Notes under the pieces: generated by a model
The model's input: only the letters and a program-made list of their open reading frames with translations
Told to the model about the DNA's origin: nothing
Databases searched by the model: none
NCBI GenBank assembly: GCA_963835685.1
Contig: CAWIGI010000003.1
Span: forward strand, 16,559-80,558
Reading direction: 5' to 3'
DNA length: 64,000 bases
Source of the DNA: DATAGF01 sp963835685
GTDB lineage: Bacteria; Actinomycetota; Thermoleophilia; Miltoncostaeales; Miltoncostaeaceae
Shown here: positions 1-8,433 of the stretch, in pieces
Layout: each line of letters opens with the position of its first letter
Numbering within the stretch: position 1 is the first letter of the stretch
Program-made: the position numbers and the translations under genes

Positions 1-98
1 GCCGCAGCGGCACCGGCTACGCGGTGCTCGACCGCGCCACCGGCGAGCGGCGCTCCGGCGTCGCCCGGCTGGAGGAGGCGCTCCCATCGCCGGGCTGA
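1..98 (+). CDS. 3' end of a gene upstream of hisG (possibly hisZ)
   Basis: Only the last 31 codons are in the window; they end in TGA at 96-98. I do not recognise the family from this tail. The stop overlaps the likely CTG start of hisG (CTGA), so it is translationally coupled to the histidine operon. The hisG here is the short form, which in known systems needs the HisRS-like regulatory subunit HisZ. HisZ is therefore a reasonable guess for this gene, by context only. Confidence 0.45.
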   Translation, partial: RSGTGYAVLDRATGERRSGVARLEEALPSPG

Positions 99-724
99 GG
101 ATCTGCGTGCCGCTCGGGGCGCTCTTCGACGACGCGGTGGCCGCGCTGGAGGCGGCGGGGCTGGACGTCGCGCCCCTGCGGGACGCCGGCCGGCGCCTCG
201 TCGTGCAGGACGGAGGGGGCACGACCTACATCACGACCCGCCCGTCGGACGTGCCCGTCTACGTCGAGAGCGGGGCGGCCGACCTCGGCATCCTCGGGAA
301 GGACGTCCTGCTCGAGCGCTCCCCGGACGTCTACGAGCTGCTCGACCTGGGGTTCGGCCACTGCCGGATGGTCTACGCCACGTCCGCGGGCGAGGACCCG
401 ACCCCCGCGGCCCTCGAGCACCTCGGGGTCGTCCGCGTCGCGACCAAGTACCCCGTCACGACGGCCGCCCACTTCACGGCCACCGGGCGGCAGGCCGAGG
501 TGGTGAAGGTCAACGGCTCCGTCGAGCTCGCGCCGCTCGTCGGGCTGGCGCACGGCATCGTCAACCTCGTGGCGACCGGGCGCACGCTGCGCGACAACGG
601 GCTCGTGGAGCGCGAGGAGCTGTTCGCCTCGTCCGCGCGCCTGATCGCCAACCGCGTCAGTCAGACGCTCAAGGCCGACGCGATCGACCGCCTGGCCGAC
701 CGCCTCGACCCGGGGGCGCCGTGA
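95..724 (+). CDS. hisG: ATP phosphoribosyltransferase, short form
   Basis: Catalyses the first step of histidine synthesis, joining ATP and PRPP. About 209 residues, the length of the short-form enzyme that lacks the C-terminal ACT-like regulatory domain. Visible features are a conserved core around residues 48-70 (ESGAADLGILGKD) and the PRPP-loop region near NLVATGRTLRDNGL. Start choice: the first conserved residues (LRIC) lie before the GTG at 107, and a CTG at 95 would give the four-base overlap (CTGA) seen as GTGA or ATGA at every later junction of this operon. GTG 107 is the conservative alternative. It overlaps hisD by four bases (GTGA). Confidence 0.93.
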   Translation: MRICVPLGALFDDAVAALEAAGLDVAPLRDAGRRLVVQDGGGTTYITTRPSDVPVYVESGAADLGILGKDVLLERSPDVYELLDLGFGHCRMVYATSAGEDPTPAALEHLGVVRVATKYPVTTAAHFTATGRQAEVVKVNGSVELAPLVGLAHGIVNLVATGRTLRDNGLVEREELFASSARLIANRVSQTLKADAIDRLADRLDPGAP

Positions 725-1986
725 GCGCGCCCCCGCGTCGCGCCCGCCTGCGCGCGGGCGGGGCCCAGGCCATCGCCCACACCCTCCGCCCCGGGGCCGA
801 CGTCGAGGGGCTGCGCGAGGGCGTCGCCGCGACCCTCGACGACGTCCGCGCGCGGGGGGACGACGCGCTCGTCAACTCGGCGCGCCGGTTCGACTGCGCC
901 GGCTTCACGCACGACCGGCTGCGCGTGCCGCCGGCGGCGATCGAACGGGCCGCCGAGCGCCTCGGCGACGACCTGCGGGCGGCCGTCGTCGCCGCGTCGG
1001 CGCAGGTGCGGATCGTCGCCGAGGCCCTGCTGCCGGACGACCGCCACGTGACGCTCCCCTACGGCCAGCGCGTCTCGGTGCGCCGCGTCCCGGTGGACTC
1101 GGCGGGCTGCTACGTGCCCGGGGGGCGCGCCGCGTACCCCTCGAGCCTGGTGATGGCGGCGGTCCCCGCGCAGGTCGCCGGCGTCGGGCGCGTCGTCGTC
1201 GTGAGCCCGCCAGGCGACGACGGACGCCCCGCGCCGGCCATCCTCGCGACGGCGGGCCTCCTCGGCGTGGAGGAGGTCTACGCGGCGGGCGGCGCGGCCG
1301 CGATCGGGGCGCTCGCCTATGGCACCGCCTCGATCGCCCCGGTCGCGGTGGTGGCCGGGCCGGGGAGCCCCTGGGTGCAGGAGGCGAAGCGCCAGGTCGC
1401 CGGCACGGTCGGCATCGACGGGCTCGCGGGCCCCAGCGAGGTCATGATCATCGCCGACTCCGGAGCGGACCCGGCCGCGATGGCCCTCGACCTGCTGGCC
1501 CAGGCCGAGCACGGCCCCGACTCGCCGGCGGTGCTGGCGAGCGACGACCCCGAGGTCGTGGACGCCGTCGCCGCCGCGCTGGAGGGCCTCCCGGAGGCGA
1601 TCGGCCCCATCACCCTCGTCGAGTGTGCCAGCATGCCGCTGGCGATCGAGCTCGCGGAGGCCTTCGCCCCGGAGCACCTGGAGGTCGCGACCCGCGATCC
1701 CCAGGCGGTCGCGTCCGAGATCACGCGGGCGGGGGCGGTGTTCGTGGGGCCCAACTGCGCCACCGCGTTCGGCGACTACGTCGCGGGCTCCAACCACGTC
1801 CTGCCCACCGGGGGCGCCGCGCGCCACGCGTCGGCCCTGGGGCCAACCACGTTCCTGCGGAGGATGTCGGTGGTCGAGATGACCGACGAGGCGGTCGAGG
1901 CGCTGACGCCCCACCTGGCGGCGCTGGCCGACGCCGAGGGCTTCCCCATGCACCGCCGCTCGGCCGAGGCGAGGGTGCGCCCGTGA
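721..1986 (+). CDS. hisD: histidinol dehydrogenase
   Basis: NAD-dependent, zinc-containing enzyme that oxidises L-histidinol to L-histidine, the last two steps of the pathway. 421 residues, normal length. Visible motifs are the CYVPGGRAAYPSSL stretch near residue 125, the cofactor-region segment GPGSPWVQEAKR, the zinc-region QAEHG, the general base region APEHLE and the signature GSNHVLPTGG near residue 358. The start GTG overlaps the hisG stop and the end overlaps the hisB start, both as GTGA, so translation is probably coupled. Confidence 0.97.
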   Translation: MSAPPRRARLRAGGAQAIAHTLRPGADVEGLREGVAATLDDVRARGDDALVNSARRFDCAGFTHDRLRVPPAAIERAAERLGDDLRAAVVAASAQVRIVAEALLPDDRHVTLPYGQRVSVRRVPVDSAGCYVPGGRAAYPSSLVMAAVPAQVAGVGRVVVVSPPGDDGRPAPAILATAGLLGVEEVYAAGGAAAIGALAYGTASIAPVAVVAGPGSPWVQEAKRQVAGTVGIDGLAGPSEVMIIADSGADPAAMALDLLAQAEHGPDSPAVLASDDPEVVDAVAAALEGLPEAIGPITLVECASMPLAIELAEAFAPEHLEVATRDPQAVASEITRAGAVFVGPNCATAFGDYVAGSNHVLPTGGAARHASALGPTTFLRRMSVVEMTDEAVEALTPHLAALADAEGFPMHRRSAEARVRP

Positions 1987-2570
1987 GCAGGGCGGCCGAG
2001 GTGCGCAGGGCCACGCGCGAGACCGACGTGCGCGTGCGCGTGGTTCTCGACGGCTCGGGGACGTCGGACGTCTCGACCGGCGTCGGGTTCCTCGACCACC
2101 TGCTGACGCTGCTGGCGCGCCACTCGCTGATCGACCTGGAGGTCGCTGCCACCGGCGACCTGGAGACCGGCAGTCACCACACGGCCGAGGACGTCGGCAT
2201 CACGCTCGGGCAGGCGCTGGCGAAGGCGCTGGGCGACCGGGCGGGCATCGAGCGCTACGGCTGGGCGGCCGTGCCCATGGACGAGTGCCTCGCCCTGGCG
2301 GCCATCGACCTGTCCGGGCGCCCGTACGCCGCGGTGGACGTCCCGCTGCCCGACCTCGTCATCGGCGGGCTCGAGACCGAGACCCTCCCCGAGTTCCTTC
2401 GCGGGCTCGCCAACCATGCCGGCCTCACGCTGCACGTGCGCCTGTTGGCGCCGGGCGGCGCCCACCACGCGATGGAGGGAAGCATCAAGGCCGTGGCCAA
2501 GGCGCTGGCGATCGCGGTCGCGCCCAACCCGCGGGTGGCGGGCATCCCGTTAACCAAGGGGACCCTGTGA
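1983..2570 (+). CDS. hisB: imidazoleglycerol-phosphate dehydratase
   Basis: Dehydrates imidazole-glycerol phosphate to imidazole-acetol phosphate. 195 residues, the single-domain actinobacterial form without the phosphatase domain found in enterobacteria. Metal-binding histidine clusters are visible: GFLDHLL near residue 38, GSHHTAEDVG near residue 61, FLRGLANHAGLTLH near residue 137 and HHAMEGSIKA near residue 160. Starts at GTG 1983 inside the hisD stop and overlaps hisH by GTGA at 2567. Confidence 0.97.
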   Translation: MSRAAEVRRATRETDVRVRVVLDGSGTSDVSTGVGFLDHLLTLLARHSLIDLEVAATGDLETGSHHTAEDVGITLGQALAKALGDRAGIERYGWAAVPMDECLALAAIDLSGRPYAAVDVPLPDLVIGGLETETLPEFLRGLANHAGLTLHVRLLAPGGAHHAMEGSIKAVAKALAIAVAPNPRVAGIPLTKGTL

Positions 2571-3217
2571 GCGGGCCCACCCGGCTCGCCGTGCTCGACT
2601 ACCGGGTCAGCAACCTGCGCAGCGCGACGAAGGCCCTCGAGCTCCTGGGGGCCGACGTGCGCGTGACCGGCGACCCGGCCGAGGTGCCCGGCGCCGACGC
2701 CGTCGTGCTGCCCGGCGTGGGCCACTTCGGCGAGGCGATGCGGCGGCTCCGCACCCTCGGGCTCGACCGGGCGGTGCTGCGCGCCGTCGACGAGGGCGTG
2801 CCCGTCCTCGGCTTCTGCGTGGGCCTGCAGCTGCTCTTCTCCGAGAGCGAGGAGAGCCCGGGCGTGTCGGGCTTGGGGGTGCTGCCCGGACCCGTGCGGC
2901 GCCTGAAGACCGACCGCAAGCTGCCGCACATCGGCTGGAGCACGGTCGAGTGGGAGCCCGGCAGCGGCCTCGGCCCGGAAAGCGGGCGGCCCGCCGAGTC
3001 GACGTACTACTTCGTCCACAGCTTCGCGCCCGAGCCCGAGGACGGAGCGCTCGTGCTGGGCCGGGCGCGCCACGGCGCCGAGTTCTGCGCCGCCGCGGGC
3101 CGTCCCGGCGTGACCGGGCTGCAGTTCCACCCCGAGAAGTCGAGCGCCGCGGGGCTCGCGCTGCTCGGGCGCTGGCTCGCGGGGGTCCGCGCCGCCAGCG
3201 GCGCCCCGATCACGTGA
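2567..3217 (+). CDS. hisH: imidazole glycerol phosphate synthase, glutaminase subunit
   Basis: Class I glutamine amidotransferase that supplies ammonia to HisF. 216 residues. The oxyanion strand PGVGHFGEA is near residue 46, the nucleophile Cys is in GFCVGLQLLF near residue 84, and the His-Glu pair is in QFHPEKS near residue 187. Four-base overlaps couple it to hisB before and hisA after, and hisF follows directly after hisA, so the two synthase subunits sit in one transcription unit. Confidence 0.96.
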   Translation: MSGPTRLAVLDYRVSNLRSATKALELLGADVRVTGDPAEVPGADAVVLPGVGHFGEAMRRLRTLGLDRAVLRAVDEGVPVLGFCVGLQLLFSESEESPGVSGLGVLPGPVRRLKTDRKLPHIGWSTVEWEPGSGLGPESGRPAESTYYFVHSFAPEPEDGALVLGRARHGAEFCAAAGRPGVTGLQFHPEKSSAAGLALLGRWLAGVRAASGAPIT

Positions 3218-3957
3218 TCGACCTCTACCCGGCCATCGATCTGCAGGGCGGCCGCGCGGTGCGGCTGCGCCGCGGCGACTTCGCCCAGTTGACCGTCTTC
3301 AGCGACGACCCGGTGGCGCAGGCCCGGGCGTTCGCCGAGGCGGGCGCGTCGGTGCTCCACGTGGTCGATCTGGACGGCGCGCGGCAGGGCCAGCCGGTGC
3401 ACGCGGCGCTGGTGGCGAGCATCGCGGCCGCGTTCCCGGGCACGGTGCACCTGGGCGGCGGGCTGCGATCGCGCGCGGCGATCGAGACCGCCATGGCGAC
3501 CGGCGTCAACCGGGTCGTCGTGGGAACCGCGGTCCTCGAGGACCGCACGCTGCTCGAGTGGGCCGTCGACCGCCTGGGCGACGGCCTCGTGGTGGGCCTG
3601 GACGCCCGCCAGGGGAAGGTGGCGACGCACGGCTGGACCCAGATCTCCGACCGAGAGGCGGTCGAGGTCGCCACCGGTCTGGTGTCCATGGGCGTGCGCC
3701 GCCTGGCCTACACCGACATCAACCGCGACGGGACCCTCGGCGGCCCGAACCTGGCGGCGCTGCGGCGGCTGGCCGAGGCGGCCCCTCCACTCAAGCTGAT
3801 CGCCTCGGGCGGCGTGTCGTCGCTCGACGACCTCCGGCGGCTGCGCGGGCTGCGCCTGCCGAACCTGACGGGGGTCATCGTCGGGCGCGCGCTCTACGAG
3901 GGCCGCTTCACGGTGGCGGAGGGCCTGGAGGCCCTCGCGGCCCGGAGCGCCGCATGA
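3214..3957 (+). CDS. hisA: ProFAR isomerase (HisA), possibly bifunctional PriA
   Basis: TIM-barrel isomerase of 247 residues converting ProFAR to PRFAR. It starts VIDLYPAIDLQGG with the first catalytic Asp near residue 9. The second is near TDINRDGTLGGPN, and the phosphate loops are GGGLR and ASGGVSS. In actinobacteria the HisA homologue often also performs the TrpF step (PriA). No trpF lies nearby to decide, so bifunctionality is possible but not shown. It overlaps hisF by ATGA. Confidence 0.93.
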   Translation: MIDLYPAIDLQGGRAVRLRRGDFAQLTVFSDDPVAQARAFAEAGASVLHVVDLDGARQGQPVHAALVASIAAAFPGTVHLGGGLRSRAAIETAMATGVNRVVVGTAVLEDRTLLEWAVDRLGDGLVVGLDARQGKVATHGWTQISDREAVEVATGLVSMGVRRLAYTDINRDGTLGGPNLAALRRLAEAAPPLKLIASGGVSSLDDLRRLRGLRLPNLTGVIVGRALYEGRFTVAEGLEALAARSAA

Positions 3958-4709
3958 TCCGCGTGATCCCGTGCCTGGACGTGGACCGCGGCCGGGTCGT
4001 CAAGGGCGTCAACTTCGTCGGCCTGCGCGACGCGGGTGACCCGGTGGAGCTCGCCGCGCGCTACGACCACGAGGGGGCCGACGAGCTGGTGTTCCTGGAC
4101 ATCACGGCGAGCCACGAGGGGCGGGGCACGATCGTCGAGCTGGCGCGCCGGACCGCCGAGGAGGTCTTCATCCCCTTCACCATCGGCGGCGGGCTGCGCT
4201 CGGAGGAGGACATCCGCGAGGTGCTCGCGGCCGGGGCCGACAAGGTCTCCCTCAACTCGGCCGCCATCCGCGACCCCGGCCTGATCGAGCGCGGCTCGGC
4301 CCGGTTCGGGGCCCAGTGCATCGTCGTCGCGATCGATGCGAAGCGCCGAGAGCGCGGTTCCGGCTGGGAGGTCTTCCTCAACGGGGGGCGCCTCCCGACC
4401 GGGCGCGAGGCCGTCGTATGGGCCGCCGAGGCGGCCGGGCGCGGGGCGGGCGAGCTGCTCGTCACCAGCATGGACCGCGACGGGACCCAGGACGGCTTCG
4501 ACGTCGAGCTGCTGGCGGCGGTGGCGGAGGCCGCGCCGGTGCCGGTGATCGCCTCCGGCGGGGCCGGGCGCCTCGAGCACTTCGCCGAGGCGGTCGCCGA
4601 CGGCCACGCCGACGCGGTGCTCGCGGCCTCGGTCTTCCACGACGGCGTCTACTCCATCGCCCAGGTGAAGGACGCGATGGCCGGCGCCGGCGTCCCCGTC
4701 AGGAGATAG
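3954..4709 (+). CDS. hisF: imidazole glycerol phosphate synthase, cyclase subunit
   Basis: TIM-barrel synthase of 251 residues that joins PRFAR and ammonia to give IGP and AICAR. The N-terminus MIRVIPCLDVDRGRVVKG carries the catalytic Asp (CLDVD). The second catalytic Asp lies in VVAIDAKR, and a phosphate loop in IASGGAG. It is the last gene of the operon here (hisG-D-B-H-A-F). hisI and hisE do not follow. Its last 11 bases overlap the convergent gene that ends at 4699. Confidence 0.97.
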   Translation: MIRVIPCLDVDRGRVVKGVNFVGLRDAGDPVELAARYDHEGADELVFLDITASHEGRGTIVELARRTAEEVFIPFTIGGGLRSEEDIREVLAAGADKVSLNSAAIRDPGLIERGSARFGAQCIVVAIDAKRRERGSGWEVFLNGGRLPTGREAVVWAAEAAGRGAGELLVTSMDRDGTQDGFDVELLAAVAEAAPVPVIASGGAGRLEHFAEAVADGHADAVLAASVFHDGVYSIAQVKDAMAGAGVPVRR

Positions 4710-5280
4710 GCGGAAGTCCCCGGAGCCAGTCCTCGAAGCTCGTCGGCGCGAGGTGGGCGTCCGGGCCGGGCAGCAGCGCCTCGCCGACGTCGGCCGCGGC
4801 GACCGGCTGCACCAGCACCGGCGGCAGGGCGGCCACGCCGTCGCGCTCGGTCCAGCCGGCGACCATCTCGGCGAACTCGTGGAACTGGGTCGCGGGGAGG
4901 ATCGTGAAGGGCACCGGGCCGGCCTCGACGATCTCCTCCTGGCGGCGCTTGCCGGCGTAGTGGGCGTTGCCCTCGACGCGGTCGACCCCGGCGATCGAGA
5001 GCAGCACGTGGTGGCCGACGCCGGCGCGCTCCTCGGCGGCGAGCAGGCGCTCGGTCATGGCGCCGAAGGCCGCCCGCGCGTCCTCCGGGTCCGGCTCCGT
5101 GACGTTCGTGACGTCGACCGCGGCCCCGGCGCCGGCGAGCGCCTGGTCGAGGCCCTCGCCGGTGGCGACGTCGATCCCTCGCGAGCGGGCGACGACGACC
5201 GCCTCGTGCCCGGCCCGCTCGAGGGCGTCCACGGTGTGGCGGCCCACGAGCCCGGTCCCGCCGATCACCGCGATGCGCAC
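4699..5280 (-). CDS. NAD(P)-binding Rossmann protein, NmrA/atypical SDR type
   Basis: 193 residues. It begins VRIAVIGGTGLVGRH, a GxxGxxG dinucleotide-binding motif, and continues as an NmrA-like atypical short-chain dehydrogenase (VGHHVLLSIAGVDRVEGNAHYAGK). Proteins of this type act as redox sensors or epimerase-like enzymes; the substrate cannot be told. GTG 5280 lies six bases after a TATGTT hexamer on the minus strand, with no Shine-Dalgarno, which fits a leaderless message. It is convergent with hisF and divergent from the methyltransferase at 5307. Confidence 0.85.
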   Translation of the reverse strand: MRIAVIGGTGLVGRHTVDALERAGHEAVVVARSRGIDVATGEGLDQALAGAGAAVDVTNVTEPDPEDARAAFGAMTERLLAAEERAGVGHHVLLSIAGVDRVEGNAHYAGKRRQEEIVEAGPVPFTILPATQFHEFAEMVAGWTERDGVAALPPVLVQPVAAADVGEALLPGPDAHLAPTSFEDWLRGLPPIS

Positions 5281-5286
5281 GGCCGG

Positions 5287-5296
5287 AACATATCCT
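5287..5296. promoter_or_regulatory. overlapping divergent -10 boxes
   Basis: AACATATCCT holds two -10 hexamers back to back: TATCCT (5291-5296) reading right, ten bases before ATG 5307, and TATGTT on the minus strand, six bases before GTG 5280. The two promoters share bases, so only one polymerase could melt the site at a time. Confidence 0.6.
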
Positions 5297-5306
5297 CCCT
5301 CGTCCG

Positions 5307-6167
5307 ATGTCCGATCCGAGCCGTGAACGGGGCCGCCGTCCGCCGCCGCCGACCGACGCCCAGCGCCGCTTCACCGCGGTCGAGGCCGCCGGCTGGAGCG
5401 AGCGGGCGGGGATCTATGACCGCCTCACGGCCCGGATCACCCTCACCCTGGCCGCGCCGCTGCTCGACGCCGCCGGGGTCGGCGCCGGCACCCGCGTCCT
5501 CGACCTCGGCTGCGGGCCCGGGGTCGTGTGCGGCCTGGCGGCCGAGCGCGGCGCCCTGCCCACCGGCGTCGACGTGTCGCCCGGGATGCTCGCCGAGGCT
5601 CGCAGGCTGCACCCCGCCCTCGCCTTCGTCGAGGCGGACGCCGTCGCGCTGCCGTTCGCGGACGGGGCCTTCGACGCGTGCGTCGGCGGCTTCGTCCTCA
5701 ACCACCTTCCCGCCCCCGATGCGGCGGCGGCCGAGCTCGCCCGGGTGCTGGCGCCGGGCGGCGCCCTGGCCCTCTCGCTGTGGGAGCCCCCGGCGCGGAA
5801 CCGCTGGCTCGGGATCGTCGGCGAGGCCCTCGCGGAGGTCGGCGTCCCCACGCCCGCCGACCTGGCCGGCGGGCCCGACCCCTACCGGTTCGCGGACCGC
5901 GAGGAGATGCTCGGGCTGCTCCGGCGCGCCGGCCTCGGCGACGCCCGGGTCGAGCGGGTCGAGACCATGGCCCGGTGCCGCGACAACGACGAGCTCTGGG
6001 AGGGGGTCCTCGGCGGATCGGTGCGGACCTCGACGACCATCCTCCGCCAGCCCGAGGAGGTCCGGCGGCGGGTGCGTGCGGCGGTGGACCGTCGCCTTCG
6101 GGCCCACCGGACGCCGCGCGGGCTCGAGCTCCCCGCGAGGGCCGTGATCGGCGTCGGCCGCCGGTGA
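5307..6167 (+). CDS. class I SAM-dependent methyltransferase
   Basis: 286 residues. The SAM-binding motif I VLDLGCGPGVVCGLA is near residue 54, and motif II (TGVDVSPGMLAEA) follows. The post-I acidic residue, GGFVLNHLP and VLAPGGALALSLWE give a Methyltransf_11/UbiE-like fold. Substrate unknown. The TATCCT hexamer is ten bases upstream, without a ribosome-binding site. The end overlaps the next gene by GTGA, so the two are cotranscribed. Confidence 0.85.
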   Translation: MSDPSRERGRRPPPPTDAQRRFTAVEAAGWSERAGIYDRLTARITLTLAAPLLDAAGVGAGTRVLDLGCGPGVVCGLAAERGALPTGVDVSPGMLAEARRLHPALAFVEADAVALPFADGAFDACVGGFVLNHLPAPDAAAAELARVLAPGGALALSLWEPPARNRWLGIVGEALAEVGVPTPADLAGGPDPYRFADREEMLGLLRRAGLGDARVERVETMARCRDNDELWEGVLGGSVRTSTTILRQPEEVRRRVRAAVDRRLRAHRTPRGLELPARAVIGVGRR

Positions 6168-7537
6168 CGCCGGCCGCGCTGCTGCGCGCCGCGCTCGAGA
6201 CGGGCGCGGTCGGGCCCCTGGCCGAGTCGTACGCGGGCGACGCGGTCCTCGACGCGGGGCTGCCGGGCGGGCGGGTGCGGGCGACCGGCCAAGAGGCGAT
6301 CGCGGCCCGCCTCGCAGGCTGGTACGGCGACCGGGGCCGGATCGTCGAGTGGTCGGCCGTCGAGCATCCCGACGGCGTCGCGATCTGGTGCGAGCGGATC
6401 GGCGGGGAGGGCCCGGTGCGCCAGCGTCACTACCTGCGCACCCGCGCGGGACGGATCGAGGGTCACTGGATCTACGGTGCCCCGCCGCGGACCGCCGCGC
6501 CGGCCCTGGCGAGCGCCGACGCTTCCCCGCCGCCCGCGCTCCTCGCCCGGCAGGGCACGCCCGCGGAGGTCCGCCCCATCGTCTCGAGCGGCTGGTCCGG
6601 GGACGCCCTCGTGGGCGTCGCCATGGCCGACGGGCGCCGGCTCGTGGCGAAGCGCGTCGTGCCCGGTGGCGGATGGATCGCCGGACACACCGAGGATGCG
6701 GGACGGGAGGGCCTGCTCGTCACGGAGGGCTGGATCGAGCGGATGCCGTCGGCGCTCGACCACACCCTCGTCAACGCCCAGCGCGGGGACCGCGCGTGGT
6801 GGATCCTCATGCGGGACGTCTCGGAGTTCCTCTGGCCGCCGCAGGGGCGCATCGCGCGCGAGGAGAACAGGCAGGTACTGGCGGCGGCGGACCGGATGTG
6901 GACGGCGTTCTGGGAGGTCCGGGTGCCCCCGGCCGCGACCCTCGCCCGGCGGCTCGACCTCCTGTCGCCCGAGGTGGCGCGGCGCGAGCGCGGGGGCCTC
7001 GATCTGCTGCCGAACCAGCTCGAGGCCGCCTGGGAGGCGTTCGCGGAGGCGGCGCCGCGAGACGTGGCCGAGCCGGTGCTGGCGGTGCTGGCCGACCCGG
7101 AGCCGTTGGCCGCCTGGCTCGAGGCGCGCGGGTCGACGCTCCTGCACGGCGACCTGCGGGACGAGCACCTCGGCCGCGACGGCGAGCGGGTGGTGCTGAT
7201 CGACTGGGGCCTGGCGACGCAGGGCCATCCCGTGGTGGACCTCTCCTGGTACCTCATGCACTGCGCCTGGCGCATCGACGCCACCCGCGACGAGATCGTC
7301 GAGGACTTCCGCCGCGCCCGCGGCGAGGCCGACGACCCCGAGGCCGTCGAGGTGGGGCTCCTGACCGGGCTGGTCCAGTACGGCTGGATCATCGGCCACA
7401 GCGCCCTGATCCATCCCGACCCGGCCGAGCGGGCCTGGGCGCGCGACGAGCTCGCGTGGTGGGTGCCGCGGGCGCGCCGCGCCCTGGCCGCCTGGTCGCC
7501 GCCGGCCGCCCCGGCGTCCGCGCCGCCGCCCCGGTGA
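6164..7537 (+). CDS. NTF2-like domain fused to APH-family phosphotransferase
   Basis: 457 residues. Residues 1 to about 105 resemble a SnoaL/NTF2-like domain (LAESYAGDAVLDAGLPGG... REHYLRTRAG-like). Residues from about 135 resemble an aminoglycoside/choline-kinase-type phosphotransferase, with the catalytic loop LLHGDLRDEHL and the metal-binding VLIDWGLA. The usual Asn of the HGDxxxxN loop is read here as His (HGDLRDEHL), so activity is uncertain. Start is GTG 6164, overlapping the methyltransferase stop. A role in resistance or small-molecule phosphorylation is only a guess. The C-terminus is Pro/Ala-rich. Confidence 0.7.
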   Translation: MTPAALLRAALETGAVGPLAESYAGDAVLDAGLPGGRVRATGQEAIAARLAGWYGDRGRIVEWSAVEHPDGVAIWCERIGGEGPVRQRHYLRTRAGRIEGHWIYGAPPRTAAPALASADASPPPALLARQGTPAEVRPIVSSGWSGDALVGVAMADGRRLVAKRVVPGGGWIAGHTEDAGREGLLVTEGWIERMPSALDHTLVNAQRGDRAWWILMRDVSEFLWPPQGRIAREENRQVLAAADRMWTAFWEVRVPPAATLARRLDLLSPEVARRERGGLDLLPNQLEAAWEAFAEAAPRDVAEPVLAVLADPEPLAAWLEARGSTLLHGDLRDEHLGRDGERVVLIDWGLATQGHPVVDLSWYLMHCAWRIDATRDEIVEDFRRARGEADDPEAVEVGLLTGLVQYGWIIGHSALIHPDPAERAWARDELAWWVPRARRALAAWSPPAAPASAPPPR

Positions 7538-7551
7538 CGCCGGCCCGCCGC

Positions 7552-8398
7552 TCAGGCGGGGACGCGGGCGACCGCGTAGATGGCGTCCACGCCGATCTCG
7601 CGCACCGGCCCGGAGCGCAGACGCGCGAGATCGAGGCGCCGCACCTGCTCGGCCGCCGCCGGCCCGATCGCCTCGACATAGCTCCGCAGCGCGCTCCCCA
7701 TCACGCAGCGCCACCAGTCCTCCGGGGAGGCGAGCGGACGCGTGCCCCGCTCGAGCGTCACGTCGGCATCGGGCGAGCCGGCCTCGCGCAGCAGCGTGCG
7801 CACGGTCTCGGGGGTCGTCGGTCCGGGTCCAGGGCGGCCGGACCTCGATGTCGGGGCGCACGGCCCGCACGCTGCGGCGGAAGGAGTCGAGCATCGGGGC
7901 GAAGAAGCCCGGCCCCAGGACGGTCACGGCGAGCCGGCCGCCCGGGCGCACCAGCCCGCGGAGCCGGCGCACGAGCGCGGCCATGTCGTCGGCGAAGAAC
8001 ACGCCGAGGGCGCAGATGACGACGTCGAAGCGCTCCCCGCCCGTGTCGAGCCGGGTCATGTCCGCCGCGCGCACCTCCACCTGCGCGAGGCCCCGCGCGG
8101 CCGCCTCGTCGCGAGCCACGGCCAGCATGGGCTCGGCGTAGTCGACGCCGAGCACCCGGCCGGACGGCCCGACGGCCTCTGCGGCCGGGATCGTCGCCGC
8201 CCCGGTGCCGCACGCGACGTCGATCACGCTCAGCCCGTGGAGCGGCCCGAGCCGCTCGACCGTCCGCTGCCCGGCGACGGCCCAGAAGTCGCGGGCCGCG
8301 TCGGCGTAGTCGCGCGCCGCCGTCCCGTAGGTGGCCCGGGCGTCGAATCCGGCGAGGGCGCGGTCGTCGCGATCGGCGGTCATCGGGCGATTGTCCAC
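7552..8398 (-). pseudogene. SAM-dependent methyltransferase, one-base frameshift
   Basis: From GTG 8398 (or ATG 8383) the frame encodes a UbiE-like methyltransferase with VIDVACGTGAATIPAAE, VLGVDYAEPMLAVA and ALGVFFADDMAAL. At a run of five G at 7810-7814 the frame breaks. The other frame carries the rest (TVRTLLREAGSPDADVTL to AIYAVARVPA, stop at 7552). Removing one base of the run restores DDPETVRTLL and a 281-residue protein. This looks like a homopolymer error or a recent mutation rather than decay, because both halves are otherwise intact. Confidence 0.75.
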
Positions 8399-8417
8399 CG
8401 CCGGGCGGGGCGTCCGC

Positions 8418-8423
8418 TAGCGT
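8418..8423 (+). promoter_or_regulatory. -10 hexamer TAGCGT for the RidA gene
   Basis: TAGCGT lies ten bases before GTG 8434 with no Shine-Dalgarno between, matching the leaderless-start pattern in this window. Confidence 0.4.
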
Positions 8424-8433
8424 CCGCCGGGAC

